From positions 615,054 through 679,053 of the forward strand of contig NZ_NISK01000001.1 of assembly GCF_002205675.1 (NCBI RefSeq): DNA of 64,000 nucleotides. Reading direction: 5' to 3'. Shown here in pieces: positions 1 through 8,980 of this stretch. The DNA comes from Sphingopyxis bauzanensis (GTDB lineage Bacteria; Pseudomonadota; Alphaproteobacteria; Sphingomonadales; Sphingomonadaceae). Below the pieces are notes generated by a model. That model did not search any database. It was not told where the DNA came from and saw only the letters and a program-made list of their open reading frames with translations. Made by a program: the position numbers and the translations under genes. How positions within the stretch are numbered: the first letter of the stretch is position 1; every line of letters starts with the position of its first letter.

Positions 1-948
1 GAAAATCTCGGCGCGGCCTATTATCACAGCACCAACCGCGGCAAGAGCGGGGTGGCGGTCGATATTGCGACCGCCGAGGGGCAGGCGCAGGTCCGTACCC
101 TGATCGCCGACGCCGATGTGGTTATCGAAAACTACAAGGTCGGCGGGCTGGCGAAATATGGTCTCGACCCTGCGACGCTGATTGCCGATTTCCCGCGGCT
201 GATCGTCTGCTCGATTACCGGTTTCGGGCAGACCGGGCCTTACGCCCATCGCGCGGGTTATGATTTCATCATCCAGGCGATGGGCGGCGCGATGTCGCTG
301 ACGGGCGAGCCCGACGGGGCGCCGCAAAAGGCGGGGATCGCTTATGCCGACATCTTTACGGGGATGTATTCAACCGCGGCGATTCTTGCGGCGTTGCGGC
401 GGCGTGACGCCACGGGCCGCGGGGCGCATATCGACATGGCGCTGCTCGATTGTCAGGTCGGGGTGCTCGCCAATCAGGCCGCCAATTATCTGGCGAGCGG
501 CGTGTCGCCGGGGCGGATGGGCAATGGCCACGCCAATGTCGTCCCCTATCAGGCGTTCGCGACCGCCGACGGCCAGTTGGTGATCGCGGTCGGCAATGAC
601 GGTCAGTTTCGTAAATTATGTATGATTTTGGGCGAGCGGGGTTGGGCCGATGATGCGCGTTTTGTCACGAATGCGGCGCGGCTTGCCAATCGCACCACGC
701 TGATTCCGCTGCTCGCCGCCAAGATCGCAAGCTGGGACGCGCAGCCGCTGGCGCTGGCGCTGGAGACGGAGGGTGTCCCCGCAGGACCGATCAACGACAT
801 CGCAGCGGTGTTTGCCGACCCGCAGGTTGCGGGGCGTGGGATGCGGTTTCGGCCCGAGGGTGCGTTTGTTGACGGGCTTGCCAGCCCGATCGTCATTGAT
901 GGCGAACGAATGGTCGCGGCTGGCGGGGCGCCGCCGCTCGCGGGCTAG
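1..948 (+). CDS. CaiB/BaiF class III CoA-transferase, 5' end outside the window
   Basis: The reading frame is open from base 1, so the N-terminus is missing and about 315 residues are visible. The family moves CoA between carboxylic acids through an aspartyl-CoA thioester. Visible family features are the NRGKSGVAVDI stretch near the start, a VVIENYKVGGLAKYGLD segment, the glycine-rich FGQTGPYAHRAGYDF loop, and HIDMALLD, whose last Asp aligns with the catalytic Asp of formyl-CoA transferase. The last third (EGVPAGPINDIAAVFADPQV) is typical of the family C-terminus. The acyl substrate cannot be read from sequence. A hairpin follows the stop at once, so this gene ends its transcription unit. Confidence 0.9.
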   Translation, partial: ENLGAAYYHSTNRGKSGVAVDIATAEGQAQVRTLIADADVVIENYKVGGLAKYGLDPATLIADFPRLIVCSITGFGQTGPYAHRAGYDFIIQAMGGAMSLTGEPDGAPQKAGIAYADIFTGMYSTAAILAALRRRDATGRGAHIDMALLDCQVGVLANQAANYLASGVSPGRMGNGHANVVPYQAFATADGQLVIAVGNDGQFRKLCMILGERGWADDARFVTNAARLANRTTLIPLLAAKIASWDAQPLALALETEGVPAGPINDIAAVFADPQVAGRGMRFRPEGAFVDGLASPIVIDGERMVAAGGAPPLAG

Positions 949-953
949 AAAAA

Positions 954-990
954 AGGGGCGCCGTTGCCGACGCCCCTTTCCCCCTTTTTT
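954..990. terminator. Bidirectional intrinsic terminator between the CoA-transferase and the TonB receptor
   Basis: AGGGGCG (954-960) pairs with CGCCCCT (971-977), with A-rich sequence on the left and a T-run on the right, so it can work for both convergent genes. Confidence 0.75.
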
Positions 991-1005
991 CCGATATTCA
1001 GTAGC

Positions 1006-3354
1006 TCAGAACTTCACCGTGCCGGTGACAAAAACCTGGCGCGGGTTGCCGTAGAAAGCGGTCAACGTGCCTTCGGTGCCGAGCGCCGAGGTCGGCAGGC
1101 CGTTGCCGCCGATCACCGGCACGCCCGTGGTCGGGTTGACGTTGATGAAGTTATAGCCCGAGGTCTTATATTCCTTGTCGGTCAGATTTTTGCCGAATAT
1201 GCCGATGCTCCAGCGATCGTCGGGGGCGGTATAGACGATGCTGGCGTCGAGCAGCGCAAAGCCCTTCTGGTCGATGTAGGGGTTGGGGATTTCGAACTGA
1301 TAGGTCTTGCTGCGGTACGATAGCGTCGTCCCGAAACTGAGGTCACCGTCGCCGATCGGTGTTGCGTAAGCGAGGGTGCCGCTGGCGGTCCATTTCGGCG
1401 TATTCTGCACTTCACGGAAATCGGCGACGTCGGTCGGCACGCCGCCGATGTTCGACACATATTCCTTATAGTCGGCGTCGATGTAACCGAGTGCGGTCGA
1501 CAGCGTCAGCCGGTCGCCCGCCGCCGCCAGATCTTCACCAAGTCGAACACGGCCTTCGAATTCGACGCCCTTGAAGGTCGCCTTGCCGGCGTTCGACACG
1601 ACGCCGCAGAAACTGGGCAGGCCGCTAACGGTACAGGCGACCGAGCCCGGGATCTGGACGTCGGTGTAATCGGCATAGAAACCGGCGATCGCGACATTGA
1701 CCGCGCCGTCCATCAGGCTGCCCTTATAACCCACCTCATAGCTTTCGACCTGTTCGGGACGGAAGCTGAGGAACGCGGCGATTTCGTCGTCGCTGCGGGT
1801 GCCGTTGCCGTCGGTGTCGGGGGCGTTGACGCCGACGCCGCGCGGATCGAAGCCGCCGCCTTTGAAGCCCTGCGAATAGCTGGCGTAGAGCGTGTGGTCG
1901 GGAGTCGGCTTGAACGACAGCGAGGCACGCGGGGTGAATTTGTTAAAGCTGCGCTTGCCGTTGAAATCGGTCCCCGGGGCGCCGAAAGGAACCCCGGCGC
2001 CGCCGAAGACGGGCGATCCGCCGCCGAGATAATTCTGGCGCAGGATCGATGCTTCGCGCGTGTCCCACGTATAGCGGCCACCGACCGACAGGCTGAGCTG
2101 GTCGGTAAAGTCGAACGTCGCATCGCCGAACACGGCGAAGGTCGTGGTGTCGACATCGGCTTCGGTAAAGGCGGTCAGCCCGGCGAAGGTATTAAAGATG
2201 CGGACGTCGAACAGGGTGTCGGCGGTCGCGTCGAGATAATAGAAGCCGAGCAGACCTTTCAGGCGGTCGCCCTCATAGAGCAGCTGGAATTCCTGGCTGA
2301 TCTGTTCGTTGAAGTAGAAGCCGGGAACGTCGACGTCGACCGCGGGCAGCGCGTCGAAGTCGATCGGGGTTGCGGACGTGTCCTTGCGCCAGGCGCTGAT
2401 CGACCGCAGCGTCAGCGTGTCGGTCAGTTCGGCAGTGACATTCATCGCGAGGCCGTAGGATTCGATCTCCTGCGTCGGATCGACAAGGCCGCCGCGGCTG
2501 TCGAACACATTGTCGAGCACCGGCGCGCCGGTGGCGATCGACGGGATCAGGCGGTGGCCGCCGCGCGGCGCGCTCTTGTCCTTGGTGTAGTCGCCCGAAA
2601 TGCGGATTAGCACCGGCTGGCCATAGCCGCCGAGCTCAACGGTGCCGCGGCCGGCCCAGACGTCCTTGTTGTAATTTTCCAGGCCGGTGGTCAGATTGTC
2701 GCCGAACCCGCCGCGCGACAGCCGCGCGATCGAACCGCCGACGCGCAGCAGGTCGCCGATTGGGGCGCTGGCGGTGACAACCAGATCGGCCTGGTCATAG
2801 GTTCCGAGCGTGCCCTTGATCTTGAGCGAAAATTCCTCCGGCAACTGCTTTGTCACATATTTGACCGCGCCGCCGATGGTGTTGCGGCCATAGAGCGTAC
2901 CCTGCGGCCCGCGCAGGATTTCGATGCGTTCGACGTCGTAGATATCGAGCACCGCGGCCTGCGGGCGGTTGAGATAGACGTCGTCGAGATAGAGGCCGAC
3001 CCCCTGTTCAAAACCCGAAACCGGGTCCTGCTGCCCGACGCCGCGGATGAAGGCGCTGAGCGTCGAATTGGTGCCGCGCGATACTTCAAGCGTCGTGTTC
3101 GGGGTGGTCTGGCCGATGTCGGTAATGTCGATCGCGCCGGCCTTGGCGAGCGCCTCGCCCGAATAGGCGGTGATCGCGACCGGAACGTCGATCAGGCGCT
3201 CATCGCGGCGGCGCGCGGTGACGATGATTTCGTCATCGCTGGTATTGGCGTTGGCGCCTTCGTCTTGCGCAAAGGCGGCGGGCGCAAAGGCGAGCATGGA
3301 CAGCGCGCTCGAAGCAAGAACGGCGCGGCGCAGCGAGCGAGCGAAAGGACGCAT
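1006..3354 (-). CDS. TonB-dependent outer-membrane receptor
   Basis: A 782-residue outer-membrane importer energised by TonB. The start was put at MRPFARSL because GGAGAG lies 7 bases upstream; a longer frame exists but has no such site. A signal peptide ends near AFAQDEG. It is followed by a TonB-box-like DEIIVTARRRDE, then a plug domain with VERIEILRGPQGTLYGRNTI, then a beta-barrel of about 22 strands ending in the C-terminal aromatic VKF. The plug style is that of the large sphingomonad receptor families. No TonB-ExbBD genes are nearby and the ligand is unknown. It is divergent from a TetR regulator with a palindrome between them, so local repression by that protein is likely. Confidence 0.93.
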   Translation of the reverse strand: MRPFARSLRRAVLASSALSMLAFAPAAFAQDEGANANTSDDEIIVTARRRDERLIDVPVAITAYSGEALAKAGAIDITDIGQTTPNTTLEVSRGTNSTLSAFIRGVGQQDPVSGFEQGVGLYLDDVYLNRPQAAVLDIYDVERIEILRGPQGTLYGRNTIGGAVKYVTKQLPEEFSLKIKGTLGTYDQADLVVTASAPIGDLLRVGGSIARLSRGGFGDNLTTGLENYNKDVWAGRGTVELGGYGQPVLIRISGDYTKDKSAPRGGHRLIPSIATGAPVLDNVFDSRGGLVDPTQEIESYGLAMNVTAELTDTLTLRSISAWRKDTSATPIDFDALPAVDVDVPGFYFNEQISQEFQLLYEGDRLKGLLGFYYLDATADTLFDVRIFNTFAGLTAFTEADVDTTTFAVFGDATFDFTDQLSLSVGGRYTWDTREASILRQNYLGGGSPVFGGAGVPFGAPGTDFNGKRSFNKFTPRASLSFKPTPDHTLYASYSQGFKGGGFDPRGVGVNAPDTDGNGTRSDDEIAAFLSFRPEQVESYEVGYKGSLMDGAVNVAIAGFYADYTDVQIPGSVACTVSGLPSFCGVVSNAGKATFKGVEFEGRVRLGEDLAAAGDRLTLSTALGYIDADYKEYVSNIGGVPTDVADFREVQNTPKWTASGTLAYATPIGDGDLSFGTTLSYRSKTYQFEIPNPYIDQKGFALLDASIVYTAPDDRWSIGIFGKNLTDKEYKTSGYNFINVNPTTGVPVIGGNGLPTSALGTEGTLTAFYGNPRQVFVTGTVKF

Positions 3355-3444
3355 GTTGGACTCTCCCATGTAAGAAGCGGCCGCTTGCCGCCCTTTTCGT
3401 TTTTCTTGGGCTCGGTGCTTGCCAAGCCGCGACGCACCCAATAA

Positions 3445-3471
3445 TGAAACATGAACCAAGTTTCAACTTGG
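3445..3471. promoter_or_regulatory. Overlapping inverted repeats, candidate TetR operator
   Basis: CCAAGTT-TC-AACTTGG (3456-3471) is a perfect 7-base inverted repeat. It overlaps TGAAAC-N9-GTTTCA (3445-3465). Both lie between the divergent receptor and TetR genes, about 105 bases before the receptor start. Binding is inferred from position and symmetry only. Confidence 0.55.
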
Positions 3472-3559
3472 AATATGACTTCGACGTTTTTTGCTTGCCA
3501 GTGGTGCGAAAAAGCCACGATGCAGCGAGGGGCGTGCGGAAGGGAGACGGGAAAGAGTC

Positions 3560-4195
3560 ATGGATCAGCCGCAAGACGGAGCACCGGACACCGCGGGCGA
3601 AGCGCGCGACAAGACGCCGCGTACCGAACGCGGGCGCCGAACCTTGCGCAAGCTGCTTGACGCGGCAGCGGTCGAGTTCGGCGAGCGCGGTTTTCATGAA
3701 GCGTCGATCAGCGGCATCACGCGGCGTGCGGGGACTGCGCTGGGCAGCTTTTACACCTATTTCGATTCGAAGGAGGAAATCTTCCAGGCGCTCGTCCGCT
3801 ACATGAGCGAGCAGTTGCGCGACCATGTCACGCCGCTGGTCCAGGCGGCGCCCGACGAGATCAGCGCCGAACGCATCGGACTTGAATCGTTCCTCGGCTT
3901 TGTGCGCGAGCATAAGGAAATCTACCGGATCATCGATGAGGCCGAGTTCGTCGACTATGCGAGCTATCGCCGACATTATGAAACGACGGTGGCGCGCGTG
4001 CGGCAGCGGCTGGAGGCAGGCGCAGGGCGCGGCGAGATTCGCGCCGATGTGGGAGAGATCCACGCCTGGGCGATCGGCGGGATGAACGTTTTTCTGGGTA
4101 TGCGCTATGGCCTGTGGGACGAGGACGCCGATATTTCGGAGATTGCGCGGATCGCGAATGATTTTGTCGCGAACGGGTTGCTAAAGCGGAACTAA
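3560..4195 (+). CDS. TetR/AcrR family transcriptional regulator
   Basis: A 211-residue regulator. The start MDQPQDG is preceded by GGGAGACGGGAAAG; a longer frame from 3491 is less likely. The N-terminal DNA-binding domain is clear: RRTLRKLLDAAAVEFGERG, then the helix-turn-helix ISGITRRAGTALGSFYTYF, then DSKEEIFQALV. The C-terminal ligand domain is helical and not recognised more closely. It is transcribed away from the TonB receptor across a 205-base gap carrying a palindrome, so it probably controls that receptor, itself, or both. The inducer is unknown. Confidence 0.92.
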   Translation: MDQPQDGAPDTAGEARDKTPRTERGRRTLRKLLDAAAVEFGERGFHEASISGITRRAGTALGSFYTYFDSKEEIFQALVRYMSEQLRDHVTPLVQAAPDEISAERIGLESFLGFVREHKEIYRIIDEAEFVDYASYRRHYETTVARVRQRLEAGAGRGEIRADVGEIHAWAIGGMNVFLGMRYGLWDEDADISEIARIANDFVANGLLKRN

Positions 4196-4211
4196 CGCGT
4201 CGCCGCCGCGA

Positions 4212-4248
4212 AGTGGCCGGCAGTCACGTCCTTCCCGACACGGCCACT
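4212..4248. terminator. Possible stem-loop between convergent tetR and metW
   Basis: AGTGGCCG (4212-4219) is complementary to CGGCCACT (4241-4248) with a 21-base loop. No T-run follows, so terminator function is only suggested by its place just after the TetR stop. Confidence 0.35.
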
Positions 4249-4264
4249 GGCAACCTTGAGCTAC

Positions 4265-4315
4265 GCCGATAGCGGCCGCGTTCAGAGGCGCGTGACTCTG
4301 AAATCCCCTTCGCGG
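4265..4315 (+). repeat. Dispersed intergenic repeat, copy 1
   Basis: This 51-base stretch matches the reverse complement of 8154-8204. The first 35 bases differ at one position, a short divergent patch follows, and both copies end in CTTCGCGG. Both copies lie just downstream of stop codons. Confidence 0.8.
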
Positions 4316-4325
4316 AGGCGACCGA

Positions 4326-4910
4326 CTAGCGCGAAATCAAGAAAATCGCATGTTCGGCGCGCCAGGTTGCCGCGGCGGCGCTCGTCGGTCTGTCTCCCGA
4401 CAGATACCAGGCCGCCTCGACCCCGATCCCCTTGGCGCGTAGCAGGTCACGGAAATCGCTGACCGTAACATGGTGGATATTGGGGGTTTCGTACCAAGCG
4501 ACGGGCAACAACCGCGTCACCGGCATCCGCCCGCCCCAGAGCAGGTCGAGCCGGACGCGCCAATGGGCGAAATTGGGGAAACTGACGAAGGCACGCGGCG
4601 CGATGCGGAGTAGTTCGTCGACCACCCGGTCGGGGCGCTCGGTCGTTTGCAGCGTCTGCGACAGGATCGCATAGTCGAACGCGTCGCCCGGATAATCGGC
4701 AAGGTCGCGGTTGGCGTCGCCCTGCACCACCGACTGGCCGCGCGCGATCGCGGCGGTGACATTCACCGGGTCGATTTCGAGCCCGCGCGCATCGACGCCC
4801 TGATCCCTGAGCGCCGCCATCAACTCGCCATCGCCGCAGCCGACATCGAGCACGCGGCTGCCCGTCGGCACTGCGGCGGCGATGATCGCGAGGTCGGGAC
4901 GCAGCGCCAT
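4326..4910 (-). CDS. metW: MetW, methyltransferase-fold partner of MetX
   Basis: A 194-residue protein with a class I methyltransferase fold: the SAM-binding loop VLDVGCGDGE is at residues 20-29 and an acidic GLEID follows. FVSFPNFAHWRVRL and the TPNIHHVT segment are MetW hallmarks. MetW works with MetX in methionine synthesis by acylating homoserine. It starts 2 bases after the metX stop, so the two are co-transcribed and probably coupled. Length is normal for the family. The protein's own catalytic activity, if any, cannot be judged from sequence. Confidence 0.95.
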   Translation of the reverse strand: MALRPDLAIIAAAVPTGSRVLDVGCGDGELMAALRDQGVDARGLEIDPVNVTAAIARGQSVVQGDANRDLADYPGDAFDYAILSQTLQTTERPDRVVDELLRIAPRAFVSFPNFAHWRVRLDLLWGGRMPVTRLLPVAWYETPNIHHVTVSDFRDLLRAKGIGVEAAWYLSGDRPTSAAAATWRAEHAIFLISR

Positions 4911-4912
4911 CG

Positions 4913-6034
4913 TCAGAAACCCCCGCCGAGCGCGCCGGCGACGATGCGGTCGAGCGCGGGAACGTCGAGCAGGAAGGAATCATGGCCGAAGGGTGCCGAC
5001 AGTTCGACGAAGCTGGCCGACGCGCCGACGCTTTGCAGAGCCTGGACGATGCGGCGCGATTCGGCGGTCGGGTAGAGCCAGTCGGTGTCGAAGCTCACAA
5101 GCGTGAAGCGCACGTCCTTTGCCGCGCTGAACGCGCCCGACAGGCGGCCGTCGTGCGGATCGGCGAGGTCGAAATAGTCCATCGCGCGCGTAATATAGAG
5201 ATAGGCGTTGGCATCGAAGCGGTCGGTAAAGGCGAGCCCCTGATGGCGGAGATAGGATTCGACCTGGAAATCGGCGTCGAAGCCGAAGCTCTTGATGTCG
5301 CGCGCCTGCAGGCGGCGGCCGAATTTCTCGGTCAGCCCTTCTTCCGACAAATAGGTGATGTGCGCCGCCATGCGCGCGACCGCGAGTCCTTTGGTCGGCG
5401 CGCGCTCGCTCGCATAATATTGGCCGTCCTGCCAGTCGGGGTCGGCCATGATCGCCTGCCGTCCAACCTCGTGAAATGCGATGTTCTGCGCCGAATGGCG
5501 CGCCGCGCTGGCGATGACAACCGCTGACGCGATCCGTTCGGGGTAGGCCGCAGACCAGGCGAGCACTTGCATCCCGCCCATCGACCCGCCGACGACGGCA
5601 TGAAGTCGTTCGATCCCAAGCTGGTCGAGCAGCATCGCCTGCGCGCGCACCATGTCGGCGATGGTGATCACCGGAAACGCCATGCCGAGGGGTGCGCCGG
5701 TAACGGCGTCGGGGGTTGCGGGGCCGCTCGACCCCATGCAACTGCCCAGCACATTGGCGCAGATAACATGAAAGCGATCTGTATCGATCGGCTTGCCGGG
5801 GCCGACCATCCGCGCCCACCAGCCGGGCTTGCCCGTCGCGGGATGGTCGCTCGCGACATATTGGTCGCCGGTGAGCGCATGGCAGATCAGCACCGCGTTC
5901 GACTTGTCGGCGTTGAGCGCGCCATAGCTTTGATAGGCGATCGTCACCGACGGCAGGCTTTGCCCGCTGTCGAGCGGCAGCGATGATGCGATCGTCACGC
6001 TGTGATGCTGGATCTGGTGGAGCAGGCTGGCCAT
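4913..6034 (-). CDS. metX: Homoserine O-acyltransferase MetX
   Basis: A 373-residue alpha/beta-hydrolase enzyme that acylates the hydroxyl of homoserine, the committed step of methionine synthesis. The start MASLLHQ was chosen because longer frames run into the divergent hisC gene. The nucleophile elbow GGSMGG places Ser151; the Asp lies in FDTDWLYP (about 318) and the His in GHDSF (351). The family loop GSCMGSSGP is at 98-106. The sequence does not settle acetyl- against succinyl-CoA specificity. First gene of metX-metW, divergent from hisC across 79 bases. I looked for a SAM-type riboswitch there and saw none. Confidence 0.95.
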   Translation of the reverse strand: MASLLHQIQHHSVTIASSLPLDSGQSLPSVTIAYQSYGALNADKSNAVLICHALTGDQYVASDHPATGKPGWWARMVGPGKPIDTDRFHVICANVLGSCMGSSGPATPDAVTGAPLGMAFPVITIADMVRAQAMLLDQLGIERLHAVVGGSMGGMQVLAWSAAYPERIASAVVIASAARHSAQNIAFHEVGRQAIMADPDWQDGQYYASERAPTKGLAVARMAAHITYLSEEGLTEKFGRRLQARDIKSFGFDADFQVESYLRHQGLAFTDRFDANAYLYITRAMDYFDLADPHDGRLSGAFSAAKDVRFTLVSFDTDWLYPTAESRRIVQALQSVGASASFVELSAPFGHDSFLLDVPALDRIVAGALGGGF

Positions 6035-6113
6035 GGTTTGCGCGGGGCTAAGCGGGCGCGCGAAGCCTGTCAACGTGCTGGACTTGGGCGTCCTAGCCGT
6101 TAAACGGCGCGGC

Positions 6114-7229
6114 ATGACCGACACGACGCAAATGCTCACCCCGAAGCCGTGGATCAGCGGCATCGCTCCCTATGTTCCCGGCAAGTCGGCGGGGGCCGAC
6201 GGGCGTCCGCTGATTAAACTCAGCGCGAACGAGAATCCGCTGGGTACGGGTGAGAAAGCCCGCGCTGCATTCGCTGCGGCGCAGGCGGCACCCGACGCCT
6301 TGTCGCGCTATCCCGATCCCGGGTCGGTCGAGCTGCGCGCGGTGATCGCGGCGAAGTTCGGGCTCGATCCGGCGCGGATCATCTGCGGCAACGGGTCGGA
6401 CGAGCTGCTGCACTTGGCCGCGGGTACCTATGCCGGCGTCGGCGACGAGATTTTGTATGTGCGCTACGGCTTTGCGGTGTACGAGATCGCGGCGCGGCGC
6501 GTTGGCGCGGTCCCGGTCGAGGCTGATGACCGCGACTATGCGACCGACGTCGATGCGTTGCTCGCCGCAGTAACCGAGCGCACCCGCGTCGTCTATCTCG
6601 CCAATCCGAACAACCCGACCGGGACGCTGGCGTCGAAGGACGAGGTTGCACGGCTCTACGCCGGGCTGCCGAAGGATGTGCTGTTCGTGATCGATCAGGC
6701 CTATTCCGAATATCTGACCGACGCCGAGGACGACGGCGGGCTCGAACTTGCGAAGACGCAGCCGAACGTCATTATCACCCGCACCTTTTCGAAGATCCAC
6801 GGGCTTGCCGCCGAGCGCATCGGCTGGGGCTATGCCTCTGCCGACGTAATTTCGGCGCTGCACCGTATTCGCCTGCCTTTCAACGTCACACGCGCGGGGC
6901 AGGCGGCGGCGATCGCGGCTATCGGCGACGAGGAATTCGTCACTGCCAGCCGCGAGCATAATGCCAAGTGGCGGAGCTGGCTGGCTGACGAACTCGAAAG
7001 CCTCGGAAATCATGGCGTGCGTGTGGTTCCTTCGGCGTGCAATTTCCTGCTCGTCCTGTTCGAGGGCGATGTGAGCGCTGAGACGGTATACAACCGGCTG
7101 ATGGAGGCGGGCTATATAGTCCGCTGGCTGCCGGGGCAGGGATTGCCCGGCGCGCTGCGGATGACAATTGGCACCGAGGACGAGACGCGCGGGCTGGCGG
7201 CGGCGATCCGCGCGGCGCTGAACGTCTGA
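6114..7229 (+). CDS. hisC: Histidinol-phosphate aminotransferase
   Basis: A 371-residue fold-type I PLP aminotransferase that converts imidazole-acetol phosphate to histidinol phosphate. Motifs in order: SANENPLG near the start, NPNNPTG (164-170), DQAYSEY, and TFSKIHGLA with the PLP lysine at about 227. The start at MTDTTQML avoids overlap with metX. A gene for prephenate/arogenate dehydrogenase follows after 2 bases. This pairing is common in alphaproteobacteria, where HisC-type enzymes often also transaminate aromatic precursors (prephenate, phenylpyruvate). A dual role in histidine and Tyr/Phe synthesis is therefore likely but inferred. Confidence 0.93.
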   Translation: MTDTTQMLTPKPWISGIAPYVPGKSAGADGRPLIKLSANENPLGTGEKARAAFAAAQAAPDALSRYPDPGSVELRAVIAAKFGLDPARIICGNGSDELLHLAAGTYAGVGDEILYVRYGFAVYEIAARRVGAVPVEADDRDYATDVDALLAAVTERTRVVYLANPNNPTGTLASKDEVARLYAGLPKDVLFVIDQAYSEYLTDAEDDGGLELAKTQPNVIITRTFSKIHGLAAERIGWGYASADVISALHRIRLPFNVTRAGQAAAIAAIGDEEFVTASREHNAKWRSWLADELESLGNHGVRVVPSACNFLLVLFEGDVSAETVYNRLMEAGYIVRWLPGQGLPGALRMTIGTEDETRGLAAAIRAALNV

Positions 7230-7231
7230 TT

Positions 7232-8140
7232 GTGTCGCGGCGCGTCGAACGGCTGGCGATCATCGGGCTTGGCCTGATCGGATCGTCGATCGCGCGCGCG
7301 GTGAAGGAACGCCTGCCCGATGTGATGGTCACCGGCCATGACGCCAGCGCCGACGTGCGCGACATCGCGCAAACGCTGGGGCTGTGCGACGCGGTGATCG
7401 ATGATGCTGCGGGCGCGGTCGCCGATGCCGATCTGGTCATTCTGGCGGTGCCGGTGGGTGGCATGGCCGCGGCGGCGTCGGCGATGGCGCCGGGACTGGG
7501 CAAGGACACGATCATCTCCGACGTCGGATCGTCGAAGGCCAGCGTCGCCGAGGCGTTGGGACATGCGTTGCCCGGCCATATCGTCATCCCCGCGCATCCG
7601 GTCGCGGGAACCGAAAACAGCGGCCCCGCCGCTGGCTTTGCCAGCCTGTTCGATGGGCGCTGGTGCATCGTTACCCCCGATGCCGCGGCACCCGCCGACG
7701 CGGTCGCGGCGCTGACGGAGTTCTGGGAGGCACTGGGCGCCAAGGTCGACGTCATGGACGCCGCGCACCACGACATGGTGCTCGCGGTGACGAGCCATTT
7801 GCCGCATCTGATCGCCTATACGATCGTCGGCACCGCCAGCGAGCTGGAGGAGGTCACCGAGAGCGAGGTGATCAAATATTCGGCGGGCGGCTTCCGTGAT
7901 TTCACCCGCATCGCGGCGAGCGACCCGGTGATGTGGCGCGATGTGTTCCTGGCCAACAAGGATGCGGTGCTTGCGACCCTGCAGCGGTTCAACGAAGATC
8001 TGACCGTGCTGCAGCAAGCGATCCGACGCGGTGATGCCGACAAGTTGGAAGACTGGTTCACGCGGACGCGCGCGATCCGGCGGTCGATCATCGCCGAGGG
8101 TCAGGATGACCCGGCGCCTGATTTCGGGCGGAAGCATTAG
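7232..8140 (+). CDS. tyrC: Prephenate/arogenate (cyclohexadienyl) dehydrogenase
   Basis: A 302-residue NAD(P)-dependent dehydrogenase that oxidatively decarboxylates prephenate or arogenate in tyrosine synthesis. The N-terminal Rossmann motif is GLGLIGSS (12-19). SDVGSSKASV and the HPVAGTENSG motif, with its catalytic-region His, are diagnostic, and the SHLPHLIAYTIV helix opens the C-terminal dimerisation domain. It begins with GTG 2 bases after the hisC stop, so translation is probably coupled. No chorismate mutase or ACT domain is fused, which fits the monofunctional TyrC type. Confidence 0.92.
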   Translation: MSRRVERLAIIGLGLIGSSIARAVKERLPDVMVTGHDASADVRDIAQTLGLCDAVIDDAAGAVADADLVILAVPVGGMAAAASAMAPGLGKDTIISDVGSSKASVAEALGHALPGHIVIPAHPVAGTENSGPAAGFASLFDGRWCIVTPDAAAPADAVAALTEFWEALGAKVDVMDAAHHDMVLAVTSHLPHLIAYTIVGTASELEEVTESEVIKYSAGGFRDFTRIAASDPVMWRDVFLANKDAVLATLQRFNEDLTVLQQAIRRGDADKLEDWFTRTRAIRRSIIAEGQDDPAPDFGRKH

Positions 8141-8153
8141 CTGAACGTCAACC

Positions 8154-8204
8154 CCGCGAAGCGCGTATCAGAGTCACGCGCCTCTGAACGCGGCCGCCAT
8201 CGGC
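8154..8204 (-). repeat. Dispersed intergenic repeat, copy 2 (inverted)
   Basis: Reverse-complement partner of 4265-4315. It starts 14 bases after the tyrC stop. Confidence 0.8.
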
Positions 8205-8225
8205 TTTGCGCTACTATTCCAGCGG

Positions 8226-8243
8226 CCCCCGCCTTCGCGGGGG
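8226..8243. terminator. GC-rich hairpin with UUCG-type loop
   Basis: CCCCCGC-CTTC-GCGGGGG lies between the convergent tyrC and plsC genes. The stem is strong, but there is no clear T-run on either side. Confidence 0.55.
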
Positions 8244-8249
8244 CGGCAA

Positions 8250-8969
8250 TCAGGCTTTCAACAACGCCTCAGGGGGATTGAGCGCATTGATCGCCACCCG
8301 CACGCGCTCCTCGGCCTCTTCGCGCGGCAGCCCTGCAGGAATCGTCTCGCCGATCTTGTAGGTGATCGTGCCGGGCCATTTGACCCATCGGCGTGGCGGA
8401 AAGGCGAGGCCACTGTTCACCGCCACCGGGATCACATCGACCCCGAGTAGGCGGTACATGCCGGCAAAACCTGGGCGTAGCGGCGGCGCTTCGCCATGCG
8501 GTACCCGTGTCCCCTCGGCAAACAGCACCAGCGGGCGGCCCGCGGCCAGCGCGGCCTTCGCCGCGTTCAGCATTGCGCGCATCGCCTTTCCGCCGCCATC
8601 GCGGTCGACGGGGATCAGGCCATAGAAACGCGCTGCCTGCCCCCAAACGGGAATCGAAAACAGCTCTTCCTTGGCGAACACCGCAGGATGTTTGAACAGC
8701 CCCGGTTGTTCGACCGTCTCGAATGCCGACTCATGCTTGAACACGTACAGCACCGGGATGTCGGGCATCTCGCCCTCGACCACAATCGTCTGGCCGAGCA
8801 GGAAACGGCAGAACAGCCGGTGCGCCTTCGCCCAGATGCGCACGAAAAAGATCGTGCCGCGGTGCGAGATCGGCAGCGCGACAACCCCGCCGATCGACGA
8901 GATGGCACTCATCACGAAAAAGGCGAACCAGAACAGGATCGAGCGGATCAGGGCGATGGAGTAGCGCAT
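8250..8969 (-). CDS. plsC: 1-acyl-sn-glycerol-3-phosphate acyltransferase (PlsC family)
   Basis: A 239-residue membrane acyltransferase that makes phosphatidic acid. An N-terminal hydrophobic helix spans about residues 5-32. The catalytic block is KHESAFE, giving HX4E (H79, E84) instead of the textbook HX4D; motif II is PVDRDGGGK, motif III is LFAEGTRVPHG, and a VIPVAVNSG segment follows. The HX4E form is known in alphaproteobacterial members, so it does not imply loss of activity. It is the last gene of the run ftsE-ftsX-DUF218-plsC, starting 11 bases after the DUF218 stop. Confidence 0.9.
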   Translation of the reverse strand: MRYSIALIRSILFWFAFFVMSAISSIGGVVALPISHRGTIFFVRIWAKAHRLFCRFLLGQTIVVEGEMPDIPVLYVFKHESAFETVEQPGLFKHPAVFAKEELFSIPVWGQAARFYGLIPVDRDGGGKAMRAMLNAAKAALAAGRPLVLFAEGTRVPHGEAPPLRPGFAGMYRLLGVDVIPVAVNSGLAFPPRRWVKWPGTITYKIGETIPAGLPREEAEERVRVAINALNPPEALLKA

Positions 8970-8980
8970 CGACGTTGCGC

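Noticed and set aside
6035..6113. Possible SAM riboswitch before metX
   Set aside because: Only 79 bases shared with hisC, and I could not find the conserved core of SAM-II or related classes.
8718..8735. PlsC with HX4E in place of HX4D as a possible inactive or novel enzyme
   Set aside because: HX4E is known in alphaproteobacterial PlsC-like proteins, and the other motifs are intact.
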